Both the position numbers and the translations under genes were made by a program. From Caballeronia choica (GTDB lineage Bacteria; Pseudomonadota; Gammaproteobacteria; Burkholderiales; Burkholderiaceae), in the NCBI RefSeq assembly GCF_001544535.1, contig NZ_FCON02000007.1, positions 62,001 through 126,000 on the forward strand: a DNA stretch of 64,000 bases, written 5' to 3'. Shown here piece by piece: positions 36,090-44,289 of this stretch (position 1 is the first letter of the stretch; every line of letters starts with the position of its first letter). Under the pieces are notes generated by a model. That model made no database searches, had not been told where the DNA came from, and worked only from the letters and a program-made list of their open reading frames with translations.

Positions 36090-36417
36090 GGTATCTGTAT
36101 GAACGCGTCCCGGCTGCGCAGTTGTTCGGGCAATGAGATGCGGGTGTCGGAATTCCTATGGAGCCTCGGGTCCCTTGCCATCCAGAGAGACCAAGGCCGC
36201 GTGGATCACACGGTCTTAACGATTTCCAGTATGAATTCCCATTCCGCCGAACGTGAACATTGCGCAGCCTTTCGACATTCGCTCTATGTAAAGGCGTGGA
36301 TCTTGCACTTCGTTTCGGCCATTTGATTTGGCGTCACGCGTGCGCTCTGATTTTCCAACGAGTTCGTGGTGGCCCGGAAGGCAATCGCCTTCCGGGCGAG
36401 CGTTCAATACAAGCGGG
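36090..36417. other. Gap between gltI and gltJ
   Basis: No gene is seen in these 328 bases. A strong inverted repeat (36372-36397) lies just after gltI. An unusually long gap at this point in a Glt operon suggests that the hairpin separates expression levels, or that gltJKL has its own promoter. Confidence 0.5.
36372..36397 (-). terminator. Stem-loop after gltI (attenuator or mRNA-stabilising hairpin)
   Basis: GCCCGGAAGGC and GCCTTCCGGGC pair perfectly over 11 bp around an AATC loop, 20 bases after the gltI stop. There is no T-run on the minus strand, so partial termination or 3'-end protection is more likely than full termination. This would give an excess of binding protein over permease. 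Confidence 0.6.
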
Positions 36418-37317
36418 TCACTCGTCGAGTGCTCTGTCGTTCGGATTGACGATGAGCGCTTTCATATCGGAAGACATGGGGAAATCGACGTTGAATCCTC
36501 GCGGCGGTATCGGCTGCAGGAACCACTTCGTATAGAGCCTGTTGACGGTACCGTCTTTCATCATCCCGGAGATTACGTTGTCTACGAGCTTCTTGAACGG
36601 CTCGTCGTTCTTTCGGAGCATGCAGCCATAAGCTTCCCGGGTGAAAGGCCTGGCCACGACCAACCAGTCCTTGGGTGACTTCGCCTTGGCCCGCTCGGCA
36701 TACAGGATTGCGTCATCGTCCATGTACGCGGCGGCGCGGCCGGTTTCCAACATCAAGAACGCCTCTCCAACATCCTTGGCACCTATGATGTTCATACCCA
36801 GCTTGTCCTTGTCGTTCATGCCCCGCAGCAGACGCTCGCCGGTCGATCCCGCCGCTGCGACCACGTTATGGTCCTTCAAATCCGACCACTCCTTGATCCC
36901 GCTGTCCTTCTTCACAAGCAGGCGAGTGCCGATGATGAAGATCGTGGTTGAAAATGCCACCTGCTTCTCGCGCTCAAGGTTGTTGGTAGTCGTACCGCAT
37001 TCGAGATCGATTGTGCCGTTCATGAGCAGCGCAATCCGGTTCTGAGAGGTAACGCTCAATTCCTTGACCTGTAACGCGGGAATCTTCAGTTGCTGTTTGA
37101 TGGCGTCAACAATTTTCGTGCTGATGTCGTAGGAATATCCCGCTTGTTGACTACCACCGAGGTTGTAGTTGAACGGAGGCGAGTCATATCTCACCCCAAG
37201 TGAGATGATTCCGGTGTCCTTGATCTTCTGTAGGGTTGGGCCCAGATCGTCAGCCATGGCACTGCAGGCGATGGCAAGCAAAGCGACCACTGAGAACATC
37301 TTAAGGTTCTTAAGCAT
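36418..37317 (-). CDS. gltI: Glutamate/aspartate-type periplasmic binding protein (GltI)
   Basis: A 299-residue family 3 solute-binding protein. Residues 1-22 are a signal peptide ending Ala-Met-Ala. The chain is close to GltI/DEBP in length and landmarks: Pro-Pro-Phe-Asn-Tyr near 47, Asp-Leu-Glu-Cys-Gly-Thr-Thr-Thr-Asn-Asn near 108-117 and a Gly-Ser-Thr-Gly-Glu-Arg segment near 150. Two Cys residues could form the family disulphide. ATG 37317 is preceded by AGGAGGAG. It is divergent from a LysR gene with an ATAGG-N7-CCTAT site between. Confidence 0.9.
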   Translation of the reverse strand: MLKNLKMFSVVALLAIACSAMADDLGPTLQKIKDTGIISLGVRYDSPPFNYNLGGSQQAGYSYDISTKIVDAIKQQLKIPALQVKELSVTSQNRIALLMNGTIDLECGTTTNNLEREKQVAFSTTIFIIGTRLLVKKDSGIKEWSDLKDHNVVAAAGSTGERLLRGMNDKDKLGMNIIGAKDVGEAFLMLETGRAAAYMDDDAILYAERAKAKSPKDWLVVARPFTREAYGCMLRKNDEPFKKLVDNVISGMMKDGTVNRLYTKWFLQPIPPRGFNVDFPMSSDMKALIVNPNDRALDE

Positions 37318-37654
37318 GGTTAATTCTCCTCCTGACACAGTCTCGAGTTGAAAGTCTTGTTCTGAAGTGGGCGAGCAGGTCGGCGCATGCGCCGCAACGC
37401 GGTTCGCGGTCACATAGGGTTCACACCTATCGGTTTTTATGTGGACGGTTAAAAACTACGCAATGGTAGGACTGGTAGGTTCGCGCAGCCACCCAGTGAC
37501 GTCAGATGCCGGGCCGCAAGAACGGCATGACTTGCAACTCCCGAAGCCTGCTTCACTTCTCAAGATGAGGCGGTAGATGTAGTCTATGGCGAAAAATCAA
37601 ACACCAAAAACGATATGTTTTTGCCCTTGTGAACATTATTTTCGATCAATCGCC
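37318..37654. other. Divergent control region between gltI and lysR
   Basis: This 337-base gap holds a LysR-type palindrome (37414-37430) and the two divergent promoters. AT-rich segments near 37432-37460 and 37590-37640 could supply the -10 boxes. No gene is present. Confidence 0.5.
37414..37430. promoter_or_regulatory. LysR-type binding box (T-N11-A palindrome)
   Basis: ATAGG and CCTAT flank a 7-base centre, giving the T-N11-A dyad expected of LysR sites. It lies 97 bases upstream of gltI and 225 upstream of the divergent LysR gene, the usual place for an activator site. Confidence 0.55.
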
Positions 37655-38569
37655 ATGCTTCGGGAACTTCAGACTTTTTTGGCGGTGGTCCGCTACGGAT
37701 CGTTCGCCAGCGCTGGCGCCAATATCGGGCTCACGCAATCTGCCGTTAGTGCGCAAATCCATCGGCTTGAAGAGGAGCTTGGACTCGCGTTGTTTGATCG
37801 GAGCGGCCGGTCTGCGCTGCTAAATTCGGCCGGCTACGAGGCGCTCGCCGTAGCCGACGAGATCATGGCTGCCTATGCGAAGCTGGGCCGTAACGCGGCC
37901 AGCTCCCGTGCCGGCTTGATCCGGGTGGGCGCCATCTCGTCGGCGCAGGCGTCTTTCCTCGCGGACGCACTTGCGATCTTCCGCGCTGAGAATCCGGAGT
38001 GCCGTGTGAGGCTGGTTCCCGGAGTTTCCCTGAATCTGCTCGGGCAGGTGGATTCCGGAGAGGTTGACATGGCGGTGATAATCAAGCCCCGGTTCACGCT
38101 TCCTTCTGATCTACAGTGGAGACTGCTGTTATCCGAGCCCTTCTTTCTACTGGCACCCGAGACGCATGAACGCTCGACGTGGCGAGAGTTGCTCGAAGCG
38201 GAGCCTTTCATCCGATACGATCGAAACGCCTTCGATGGGAGGCTCGTCGATCAATTTCTGCGCCGCTCAAAGATTTCCGTGAAGGAGGCGATAGAGCTTG
38301 ATGAGCTTCAAGGGATTGTTCAACTCGTTCGACGTGGCGCGGGAGTGGCGTTACTTCCATTGACATCGGCGCTGTCGCTTCCGGAGGGCGTTGTTGCTTT
38401 TAGTCTTGGAGAAGCCACCTTCTTCAGGGAGGTTGGCCTGGTCGAGCGTCCTGCCCATAGCCGCCAGCCAGCCGCCAGCTTGTTAGCGTTGCGGATACTC
38501 GAAGCTGCGCAGGCGCAGGCTAGCGAACTTCAGAACGAGGGGATACTGGATAGGGGCGCCGGTCGGTGA
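37655..38569 (+). CDS. LysR-family regulator divergent from the Glt transporter
   Basis: A 304-residue LysR protein. The HTH is at residues 1-60 (Ala-Ser-Ala-Gly-Ala-Asn-Ile-Gly-Leu...Gln-Ser-Ala-Val-Ser) and the effector domain from about 85 to 290. ATG 37655 is the family start; the frame is open from 37586, but the 23 extra residues are Cys-rich and atypical. Its position makes the GltIJKL operon its likely target. Confidence 0.88.
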   Translation: MLRELQTFLAVVRYGSFASAGANIGLTQSAVSAQIHRLEEELGLALFDRSGRSALLNSAGYEALAVADEIMAAYAKLGRNAASSRAGLIRVGAISSAQASFLADALAIFRAENPECRVRLVPGVSLNLLGQVDSGEVDMAVIIKPRFTLPSDLQWRLLLSEPFFLLAPETHERSTWRELLEAEPFIRYDRNAFDGRLVDQFLRRSKISVKEAIELDELQGIVQLVRRGAGVALLPLTSALSLPEGVVAFSLGEATFFREVGLVERPAHSRQPAASLLALRILEAAQAQASELQNEGILDRGAGR

Positions 38570-39121
38570 TCCAGGCCGGTCTGCCTTTTAGCGAGTTTTC
38601 CAAAAACGCTTAACGCATTGCCCGCGCATCCTCACGGACTTCCACCTTTGTTGTTCGAGGTGCCACTCGGTTATACGAATACCGTCGCGCAGACAAGCGA
38701 AGTCACCTGTACCGGAAGCGCCCAGCATAGCGCTCGACGCCGCAGCGACTCAAAGCTCCTGAGTTCGGGCGCGTTACTCTTTGGTGCCATCCGCTTACCC
38801 AGCCTATGGATCGAGCTGAATTTCAGACAATCAAAAGAATTTCTTCTGATATTCCAGAGTGGAATACCGGGTCGCAAGGCCGCTACCGCCAAGCCGCTGT
38901 ATTTGGCAGAAGCCATCGACGATCGTGCGTCCGCTCGGTAAATCCGTATCACGAAGCAAATGAAAAGGCGTGGATGAACCGGATGTAGTTTTCTTCAAGT
39001 AGCCGATCGTTTTTATCCGTATTGTTTTTCCAGCGTTCATAGGACTATCGACTCCAACCTCGGATGGTGATCGAGAGCAAGAGCACTGAACATAAACGAC
39101 TGGATGGAGAAGGAGATCGGC
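38570..39121. other. Long intergenic region upstream of a porin
   Basis: About 550 bases without a credible gene. Open frames on the minus strand (38671-38952) have no ribosome site or family resemblance. A 17-base perfect palindrome at 38850-38866 is the only clear site. Confidence 0.45.
38850..38866. promoter_or_regulatory. Perfect palindrome, possible operator for the porin gene
   Basis: TATTCCA-GAG-TGGAATA is a perfect 7-3-7 inverted repeat, about 255 bases upstream of the porin start, in otherwise unstructured intergenic DNA. The binding protein is unknown. Confidence 0.5.
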
Positions 39122-40219
39122 GTGGGAATCGGAAAGGATGTGAAGTTGCTGGGCGGGATGGGCGTTCTACTGCTGGGATGCTCGTCCGGCGCATACGCGC
39201 AAAGCAGTGTTTCTATGTCGGGTTTCCTTGGCGCCGGGATCGGCTACACGAGCAACGTAGGAGGGCACTCGAGCGTATCCGAAACCAATGGCGTATTGCG
39301 CCCAAACACGATTTCAATACAGGGCAAAGAGGATCTGGGTGGTGGTCTGCAGGCGCTCTTTTACCTCGGCACTCTGTTTTCGATGACTTCAGGGACGATC
39401 CTTGGTGCGCCCGGTAGCCTTTTCTCCCGGGAATCCTATGTTGGTCTGTCGGATCAGTATGGCACCTTGACCTTGGGTCAGCAGCGCGATTTCATGTTCG
39501 ACATGACAGTGCTGGGGTATTCAGGCGGCTACTACCAGGGCCTCTGGGGCGCTCACCAGGGCCCGTTCCCGAGCTTCGGGGTGCCGTACGTGATTGGCGG
39601 ATCCTACGATTTTGACCGGCTCAATGGCGAGGCGCTCAACAATGCGGTCAAGTTCAAGAGCGCGAATTTCAGCGGCTTGACGTTCGGAGCGATGTACGGC
39701 TTTGGTGGCGTCGCCAGCAGTTTCGGGAACTCGAGTTCTTCGAGCTTCACGGCCAACTATGAGTTCGGTTCGGGTGGCGTGGGTGCCGCGTATACGGAGG
39801 CGAAGTCGCCAACGATCAACCACGGCAATGATGGCATCCGGAACCTCGGCATAGGCGCGAAATATCTGCTGGCGCCGGTTCGATTCTCGGTGCTGGGGAC
39901 GATCTCTCGCAATACGGCGACCGGAGCGCAGATCGATGCCGTCGACGCGACCGCGAGTTACGACTTCACTCCGTTCTGGAATCTCGCCACGACCTATACC
40001 TACATGAATGGCAATCACGTGCTCAACAGCGCGCACGCAAACCAGCTGGATGCCACGCTGACTTACCGCCTCTCGAAGCGCACCGCAGTGTATGGGACCT
40101 ATGTCTGGCAGAAGGCATCGGGCGAGGGCGCGCTCGCCCGCATCAACTCGACCCTGACGAGCCCGTCGAGTTCGGACGCTCAGACGATGGTGGGCATCAG
40201 CATCATGCATATTTTCTAG
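39122..40219 (+). CDS. Outer-membrane porin
   Basis: A porin of about 365 residues with signal peptide, mature start Gln-Ser-Ser-Val-Ser-Met-Ser-Gly and C-terminal Phe. Three in-frame starts are possible: ATG 39104, GTG 39122 (AAGGAG six to eight bases upstream, preferred) and GTG 39140. It resembles the 10591 porin along its length (shared Asn-Gly-Asn-His/Ala and Tyr-Met motifs), so these two are probably close paralogues. It has no adjacent transporter; downstream lies only a broken dehydrogenase, so its original partner may have been deleted. Confidence 0.88.
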   Translation: MGIGKDVKLLGGMGVLLLGCSSGAYAQSSVSMSGFLGAGIGYTSNVGGHSSVSETNGVLRPNTISIQGKEDLGGGLQALFYLGTLFSMTSGTILGAPGSLFSRESYVGLSDQYGTLTLGQQRDFMFDMTVLGYSGGYYQGLWGAHQGPFPSFGVPYVIGGSYDFDRLNGEALNNAVKFKSANFSGLTFGAMYGFGGVASSFGNSSSSSFTANYEFGSGGVGAAYTEAKSPTINHGNDGIRNLGIGAKYLLAPVRFSVLGTISRNTATGAQIDAVDATASYDFTPFWNLATTYTYMNGNHVLNSAHANQLDATLTYRLSKRTAVYGTYVWQKASGEGALARINSTLTSPSSSDAQTMVGISIMHIF

Positions 40220-40222
40220 CCC

Positions 40223-40272
40223 TTGCGCGGAGACTGCCCTCGCTCGTGGCAACAAGAGCGAAGGCAGCGCAA
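40223..40272. other. Long imperfect stem-loop after the porin
   Basis: TTGCG, CTGCC and CGCTC on the left pair in order with GAGCG, GGCAG and CGCAA on the right, around a loop of about 10 bases. It starts four bases after the porin stop. No T-run follows. It is probably the 3' end structure of the porin mRNA. Confidence 0.55.
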
Positions 40273-40486
40273 TACTCTCAGAGCGGTTCGTTCGGCACAG
40301 TGGGCTATTCGGTGCGGTCCAACAAAGGAATTTACGCCGCCCTGCGAATCGTTCTTCGAGTGCTTGCGTAAAGTGGCGCAGGCGGCGGCCGAGGTTGACC
40401 ATGGGCTAGCCGGTATTCCAGACACTTATACCCACCGCCTGATTTCTGGTTTTTCCACCGCCCGGGTGCACGGCGAGTTTATCTAA

Positions 40487-40695
40487 ACGTCGACGGTCGA
40501 CACAGACATGCATAACTATGTGACGCGCAAGCCACTGGGTGTCGTCGGCGTGATTTCGCCGTGGAATCTGCCGCTGCTTCTTTTTACATGGCAAGTGGCC
40601 CCGGCGCTCGCGATGGGCAACTGCGGCGTTGCCAAGGCCTCGGAAGAGACGCTCACTTCGGCCACGCTGCTGGCCGAAGTCATGCGCGACACGTC
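40487..40695 (+). pseudogene. Fragment of an aldehyde dehydrogenase (2-hydroxymuconic/betaine aldehyde type)
   Basis: About 70 codons match the cofactor-binding region of NAD-dependent aldehyde dehydrogenases: [20 protein letters not shown], then Val-Ala-Pro-Ala-Leu-Ala...Ser-Glu-Glu-Thr. A stop codon (40484) precedes it, and similarity ends abruptly at about 40695, next to the carboxylesterase stop. The N-terminal 140 or so and the C-terminal 280 residues, including the catalytic Cys and Glu, are gone. It is a deletion relic of an aromatic meta-cleavage or similar pathway. Confidence 0.8.
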
Positions 40696-40710
40696 GAGCA
40701 TCGAGCGTTC

Positions 40711-42177
40711 TCAATGCGCTCCGCTTCCCGCATCGCTTGCAACGGCCTCAATCACATCCGCGAAGCGCATGGTCCGATGCCCTTGCAAACGGCCATAGGC
40801 CGGCCAATACGGTAAGTGTTCGCCATTCGGATTGCCCGACTCGACGAAGTTCAGCACGTACTCCTGGATGCAAGCCGATAGCGAGCGAGCAGCCGCCAGG
40901 TCGATCCCGTCCAGCATCGGTGCATCGACCCAGTCTTCAAAGTTGCCGAACACGAACGGCAACTCGAAGCAATGGCATGCTCCCACCTCTGGCTGAGGCG
41001 ACTGGAAATCGAACTGATATGCGAAGACCTTGCTGCCGGCCGATTCCATCTCCGTCGCAAACTTGATCGCAGGAAGCTTGAACAGCTTGTCCGAACCCAG
41101 ATCGACGAGGGTTGTGTAGGGCCGGCCATCGAGCCGACGCTTGAGTGCCCGCGTGTAGGATGGCTTGCCTTGTTCGCCGAATTCCTCGCCATATTTCTTC
41201 AAGGCCTGCTCTTCAGTCGCACTTGTCATTGCAGGGTGACTCGCGAGGAAGCTGCCCATTTCTTCCCGGGTCCAGCCGATCATCAGCGGCTTGCCAGCAA
41301 AATTCTCGCGTGCCTGAGCGCCGGGGTTAGCGGGAACCTCGTTATCGCAAACGGTACGGAACAGGACGGGCACCTCTGCAAATGCGCTTTGCGCGCGCAA
41401 CATCGAGGTCTGCAATTCCAGTATGCGTTCCATGGGCATCGTCCGCAGCGCTTCGCCGGACGAGTCTATCCCCGCCATCGCACAAGACTGCTCGGCCATC
41501 GCTTGAGCGGCTTCAGGCGTCATCGGTGGCAGACCCGGATAGCTGAGCATGATGCCGCCCTTGACCAGCACACTCGTTCGCTTCATCGCAGCAAGCAACT
41601 GCGTGAACCACGCACCCGCGGATTGTCCGGCCAGCACGATCGATTCCGGATTGCCACCAAAACTGCCGATGTTCGCCTTGACCCACTGCAAGGCCATCTC
41701 GAGGTCGCGAACGGCGAGGTTGCCGGGAGAAGTCCCCTTCATGAAGAGATTGCCGAGCAGACCAAGCCGATAGTTCATGGTCACCACGACGGCGCGCCCG
41801 CTTCTCGAGAGCTGGTCGCCGAAGTAGCACTGCAGCGACCCTCCGCCCGTCAGGAAGCCGCCTCCGTGAATCCAGAATATGACGGGAAGTTTGCCGGAGA
41901 GGGTGGGCGTGAAGACGTTGAGACGAAAGGCGTCCTCCGACATTTCCGCGCCTCTGGCCGTCGGGCCCATCACAAAGTCGAGGCGGCTTGGCAACTGTGG
42001 AAAGACTGGTCCGGGCCGCGTGCAGTCGCGTTCGCCGGGCCATGTGGATGGCGCAAGCGCGGGCAAAAACCGACCCGCGTCGACAGCATAGGGAATATCG
42101 AAGAATGTGTGGACGCCGTCGTCCAGCACGCCCTTTAGAACACCTTGCGCGCAATGTGTGATGGTTGTCTTCGTCAT
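40711..42177 (-). CDS. Type B carboxylesterase
   Basis: A 488-residue alpha/beta hydrolase of the carboxylesterase/para-nitrobenzyl esterase family. The oxyanion motif His-Gly-Gly-Gly-Phe is at 104-108, and the nucleophile Ser186 is in Gly-Gln-Ser-Ala-Gly. The catalytic His near residue 405 ([10 protein letters not shown]) is followed by the usual Phe-Gly-Asn. It has no signal peptide, so it is probably cytoplasmic, hydrolysing carboxylic or carbamic esters. It is divergent from a LysR regulator at 42385, and there is no other gene in its operon. Confidence 0.88.
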   Translation of the reverse strand: MTKTTITHCAQGVLKGVLDDGVHTFFDIPYAVDAGRFLPALAPSTWPGERDCTRPGPVFPQLPSRLDFVMGPTARGAEMSEDAFRLNVFTPTLSGKLPVIFWIHGGGFLTGGGSLQCYFGDQLSRSGRAVVVTMNYRLGLLGNLFMKGTSPGNLAVRDLEMALQWVKANIGSFGGNPESIVLAGQSAGAWFTQLLAAMKRTSVLVKGGIMLSYPGLPPMTPEAAQAMAEQSCAMAGIDSSGEALRTMPMERILELQTSMLRAQSAFAEVPVLFRTVCDNEVPANPGAQARENFAGKPLMIGWTREEMGSFLASHPAMTSATEEQALKKYGEEFGEQGKPSYTRALKRRLDGRPYTTLVDLGSDKLFKLPAIKFATEMESAGSKVFAYQFDFQSPQPEVGACHCFELPFVFGNFEDWVDAPMLDGIDLAAARSLSACIQEYVLNFVESGNPNGEHLPYWPAYGRLQGHRTMRFADVIEAVASDAGSGAH

Positions 42178-42384
42178 TGATTTATCTCGCTAGTCTTCAT
42201 GTGGCTGCACGGGTGCATTGAGAACGGCTTCGCGCACATCCTTTCGCCCAGCTTCTCCTGATATGCTTGGAGTTCCAGCCGGGTTATCCGGTCGTGCGTC
42301 GGTAGCAATGTTCACGTACATGCTGCAGAAACAAAACGGAAAATTTCGCTACCGTCCTTGAAGAAAATTCATGAGCCGCCGACT

Positions 42385-43320
42385 ATGAGTTCCTTGCAAC
42401 AGCGTCTGAAGCTTCGCCACATCTCGGTGGTCCTCGAAATAGCGCGATGTGGCAATCTGCAGAAGGCGGCAGAGGCGCTCACGGTGAGTCACTCGGCGAT
42501 ATCGAAGGCACTGGCAGAAGTTGAAGCAATCACGGGCGCACAGTTGTTCGAGCGCACGCCATCAGGAATGCGTCCGACGATTCCCGGAGAAGCGCTTGTG
42601 CGCCATGGCTACCTGATCGCCAGCGATGTGCAACGGGCCGAAGCGGAACTCGACGCGCTGCGCGCAGGCGACATGGGAACATTGTCGATAGGCGTATTCT
42701 TCCCGCTCAACTGGTGGGAAGTCCTTGCTGATTGCGTCGTGGAATTCCGGACAAGATCGCCCCGGATACGCCTGAACGTCGGTGAGGACTCGATGGAAGC
42801 CCTTCTTGAACGGCTTGATCAGGACCTTGTCGATATCGTCATAGGGCGTCTCGCGAGTGGCTTTGGCGGCGATCAGTATGCGCAAGAGCCGCTTCGCGAT
42901 GACCATCCCCTATTTGTCGCTCGACAGGGGCACCCGCTCACGCAGAAACCGGTCACGCTCGAAGACCTGTTGAGTTTCCCGTGGGTCTTGCCCGAACAAC
43001 CGAACATCATCAGGCAGCAACTGGAGTTCGCGGTGCGCGACATGGGCCTGAGGTTTGGAACGGATGTCATGTCGTCGCAGGTTTCGCCGTTGACGTTTCG
43101 GCTCGCAAGCAAGAGCGACACGCTCGTGCTTGCATCGCAATGCATTGCGGACGAGTTGCACACTCTGTATCGACTGCAACCCGTGCTCTGTGAATTGCCG
43201 CTTTATCTCGGCCCGCTTGTCGCTGTCACCCGCAGCGACAAGCCGCTCAGCAGGGCGGCGTCCATGTTCTTGCAGCAATTGAAAGGCATGGTGAACGCCC
43301 GCGGTCCCGCACGGGGATAA
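42385..43320 (+). CDS. LysR-family regulator divergent from the carboxylesterase
   Basis: A 311-residue LysR protein resembling the GbpR/PcaQ/CbbR-like branch with N-terminus Leu-Lys-Leu-Arg-His-Ile-Ser-Val-Val-Leu-Glu-Ile-Ala. HTH at residues 8-65 (Gln-Lys-Ala-Ala-Glu-Ala-Leu...His-Ser-Ala-Ile-Ser-Lys), effector domain 95-300. ATG 42385 is preferred; an upstream TTG at 42358 is possible. It lies 207 bases from the divergent esterase gene and probably controls it. Confidence 0.87.
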   Translation: MSSLQQRLKLRHISVVLEIARCGNLQKAAEALTVSHSAISKALAEVEAITGAQLFERTPSGMRPTIPGEALVRHGYLIASDVQRAEAELDALRAGDMGTLSIGVFFPLNWWEVLADCVVEFRTRSPRIRLNVGEDSMEALLERLDQDLVDIVIGRLASGFGGDQYAQEPLRDDHPLFVARQGHPLTQKPVTLEDLLSFPWVLPEQPNIIRQQLEFAVRDMGLRFGTDVMSSQVSPLTFRLASKSDTLVLASQCIADELHTLYRLQPVLCELPLYLGPLVAVTRSDKPLSRAASMFLQQLKGMVNARGPARG

Positions 43321-43413
43321 CTTGCAGGGGATCGGCCACCTCGTCCGCTTAGACGCCGTCACAGGATGCGGTGCCCGGAGTTCCAAACGTCGTCCGCTCC
43401 GGGGAACCGTCAT

Positions 43414-43575
43414 TCAGTTCTCGATGAAGTGCGGCGCGATCACCACGGTCTCTCCGGCTTGCGCGGAGCGCGTCGCGGCCTCGGCACAGGCGAGTGCCGC
43501 GATGCCATCCTCAAGCGTAACGGGCATTGGCGCCTCGTCCCTTGCGGCCTGGACAACCGGACGGAATATCGAGTT
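43414..43575 (-). pseudogene. Fragment: C-terminus of a Gfo/Idh/MocA oxidoreductase
   Basis: The last 54 codons of a minus-strand frame, Ala-Pro-Met-Pro-Val-Thr-Leu-Glu-Asp-Gly then Cys-Ala-Glu-Ala-Ala-Thr-Arg-Ser-Ala, match the C-terminal helix of inositol-dehydrogenase-like Gfo/Idh/MocA proteins. Upstream in this frame there is no further similarity: the sequence switches to the maleylacetate reductase fragment in another frame. It is the third piece of a mosaic of gene fragments. Confidence 0.7.
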
Positions 43576-43870
43576 CTCGTCCGAGCTCGAAGACACCGAG
43601 CGCAGCACTCTCGCTTCCGAGTGCCCGGGCAATTCGCGACATCGCGCCTGGGGCTGCAGCGCTGTTATAGGCGAGTGCGTGAGGCAACACGATTGCATGC
43701 GTTTCCGCATGCGGGAGATTGAAGCTTCCGCCGAGGGTATGACAAAGCTTGTGATGCAAAGCCATTCCCACATGACCCGGTACGCTACCGCACATCCATG
43801 CGCCATACAGACAGTCGCTGCGCGCTGACAGGCTCTTGGAATCGCTCTTGATCCTCGCAATCCTGCCGCC
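43570..43870 (-). pseudogene. Fragment: C-terminal domain of maleylacetate reductase
   Basis: Leu-Tyr-Gly-Ala-Trp, Gly-Met-Ala-Leu-His-His-Lys-Leu-Cys-His-Thr-Leu-Gly-Gly and Leu-Pro-His-Ala-Glu-Thr-His-Ala-Ile-Val-Leu-Pro-His are the metal-binding core of maleylacetate reductase (iron-containing alcohol dehydrogenase family). This enzyme acts after hydroxyquinol or chlorocatechol ring opening. The N-terminal NADH domain is absent and the tail is replaced after about 43570. It is in frame with the preceding dioxygenase fragment, so a fusion of two fragments could be translated, but neither could work. Confidence 0.8.
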
Positions 43871-43900
43871 AACGCACGTATTCCGTCTTCGGCCATGGGC

Positions 43901-44185
43901 CGGCTTCTTGTTGTTCTGCGCCATCACCAGCATCGATAGACGAAGCGTGTCGGAAAGCAGAATGAATTCCTGTCGCTTGTCGTCCGTGATGTGTCCGGTC
44001 TCAGTCAGAAACTGTATGGCCCTGAACCACTCTGCTTCGGTGAGCTTGACTTCACACGCGAAGCTATGAAGATGCTGCACCAGGCTGGCAATGATCGTGC
44101 GTAGCCTGCTGTCGCATTGGTCGTCCATCGACGCGATTACAGCTTGCGTAATAGTGTCTTCGTTGATATCGCGCATCGCATTCAT
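43901..44185 (-). pseudogene. Fragment: N-terminus of hydroxyquinol 1,2-dioxygenase
   Basis: From ATG 44185 about 95 codons match the helical N-terminal dimerisation domain of intradiol dioxygenases of the hydroxyquinol type (Phe-Leu-Thr-Glu-Thr-Gly-His, Arg-Gln-Glu-Phe-Ile-Leu-Leu-Ser-Asp-Thr-Leu). The frame then jumps, at Asn-Asn-Lys-Lys-Pro, into the maleylacetate reductase fragment. The Tyr/His iron ligands are missing. It is divergent from the intact LysR gene at 44290, the normal arrangement for a regulated hydroxyquinol pathway that has since been deleted. Confidence 0.8.
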
Positions 44186-44254
44186 CTCCGCAGTGCGCGT
44201 GCGCATGAGTGAAGAGCTTATCTGTCCCATAGCGGGAAAAAAATGCGCTATAGT

Positions 44255-44267
44255 GAAATGACATTTC
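44255..44267. promoter_or_regulatory. Short palindrome in front of the LysR gene
   Basis: GAAATG-A-CATTTC is a perfect 6-1-6 inverted repeat between the dioxygenase relic and the LysR start. Possibly the autoregulatory site; short enough to be chance. Confidence 0.35.
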
Positions 44268-44289
44268 CGCCTGGAAGATTAATCGCGTA

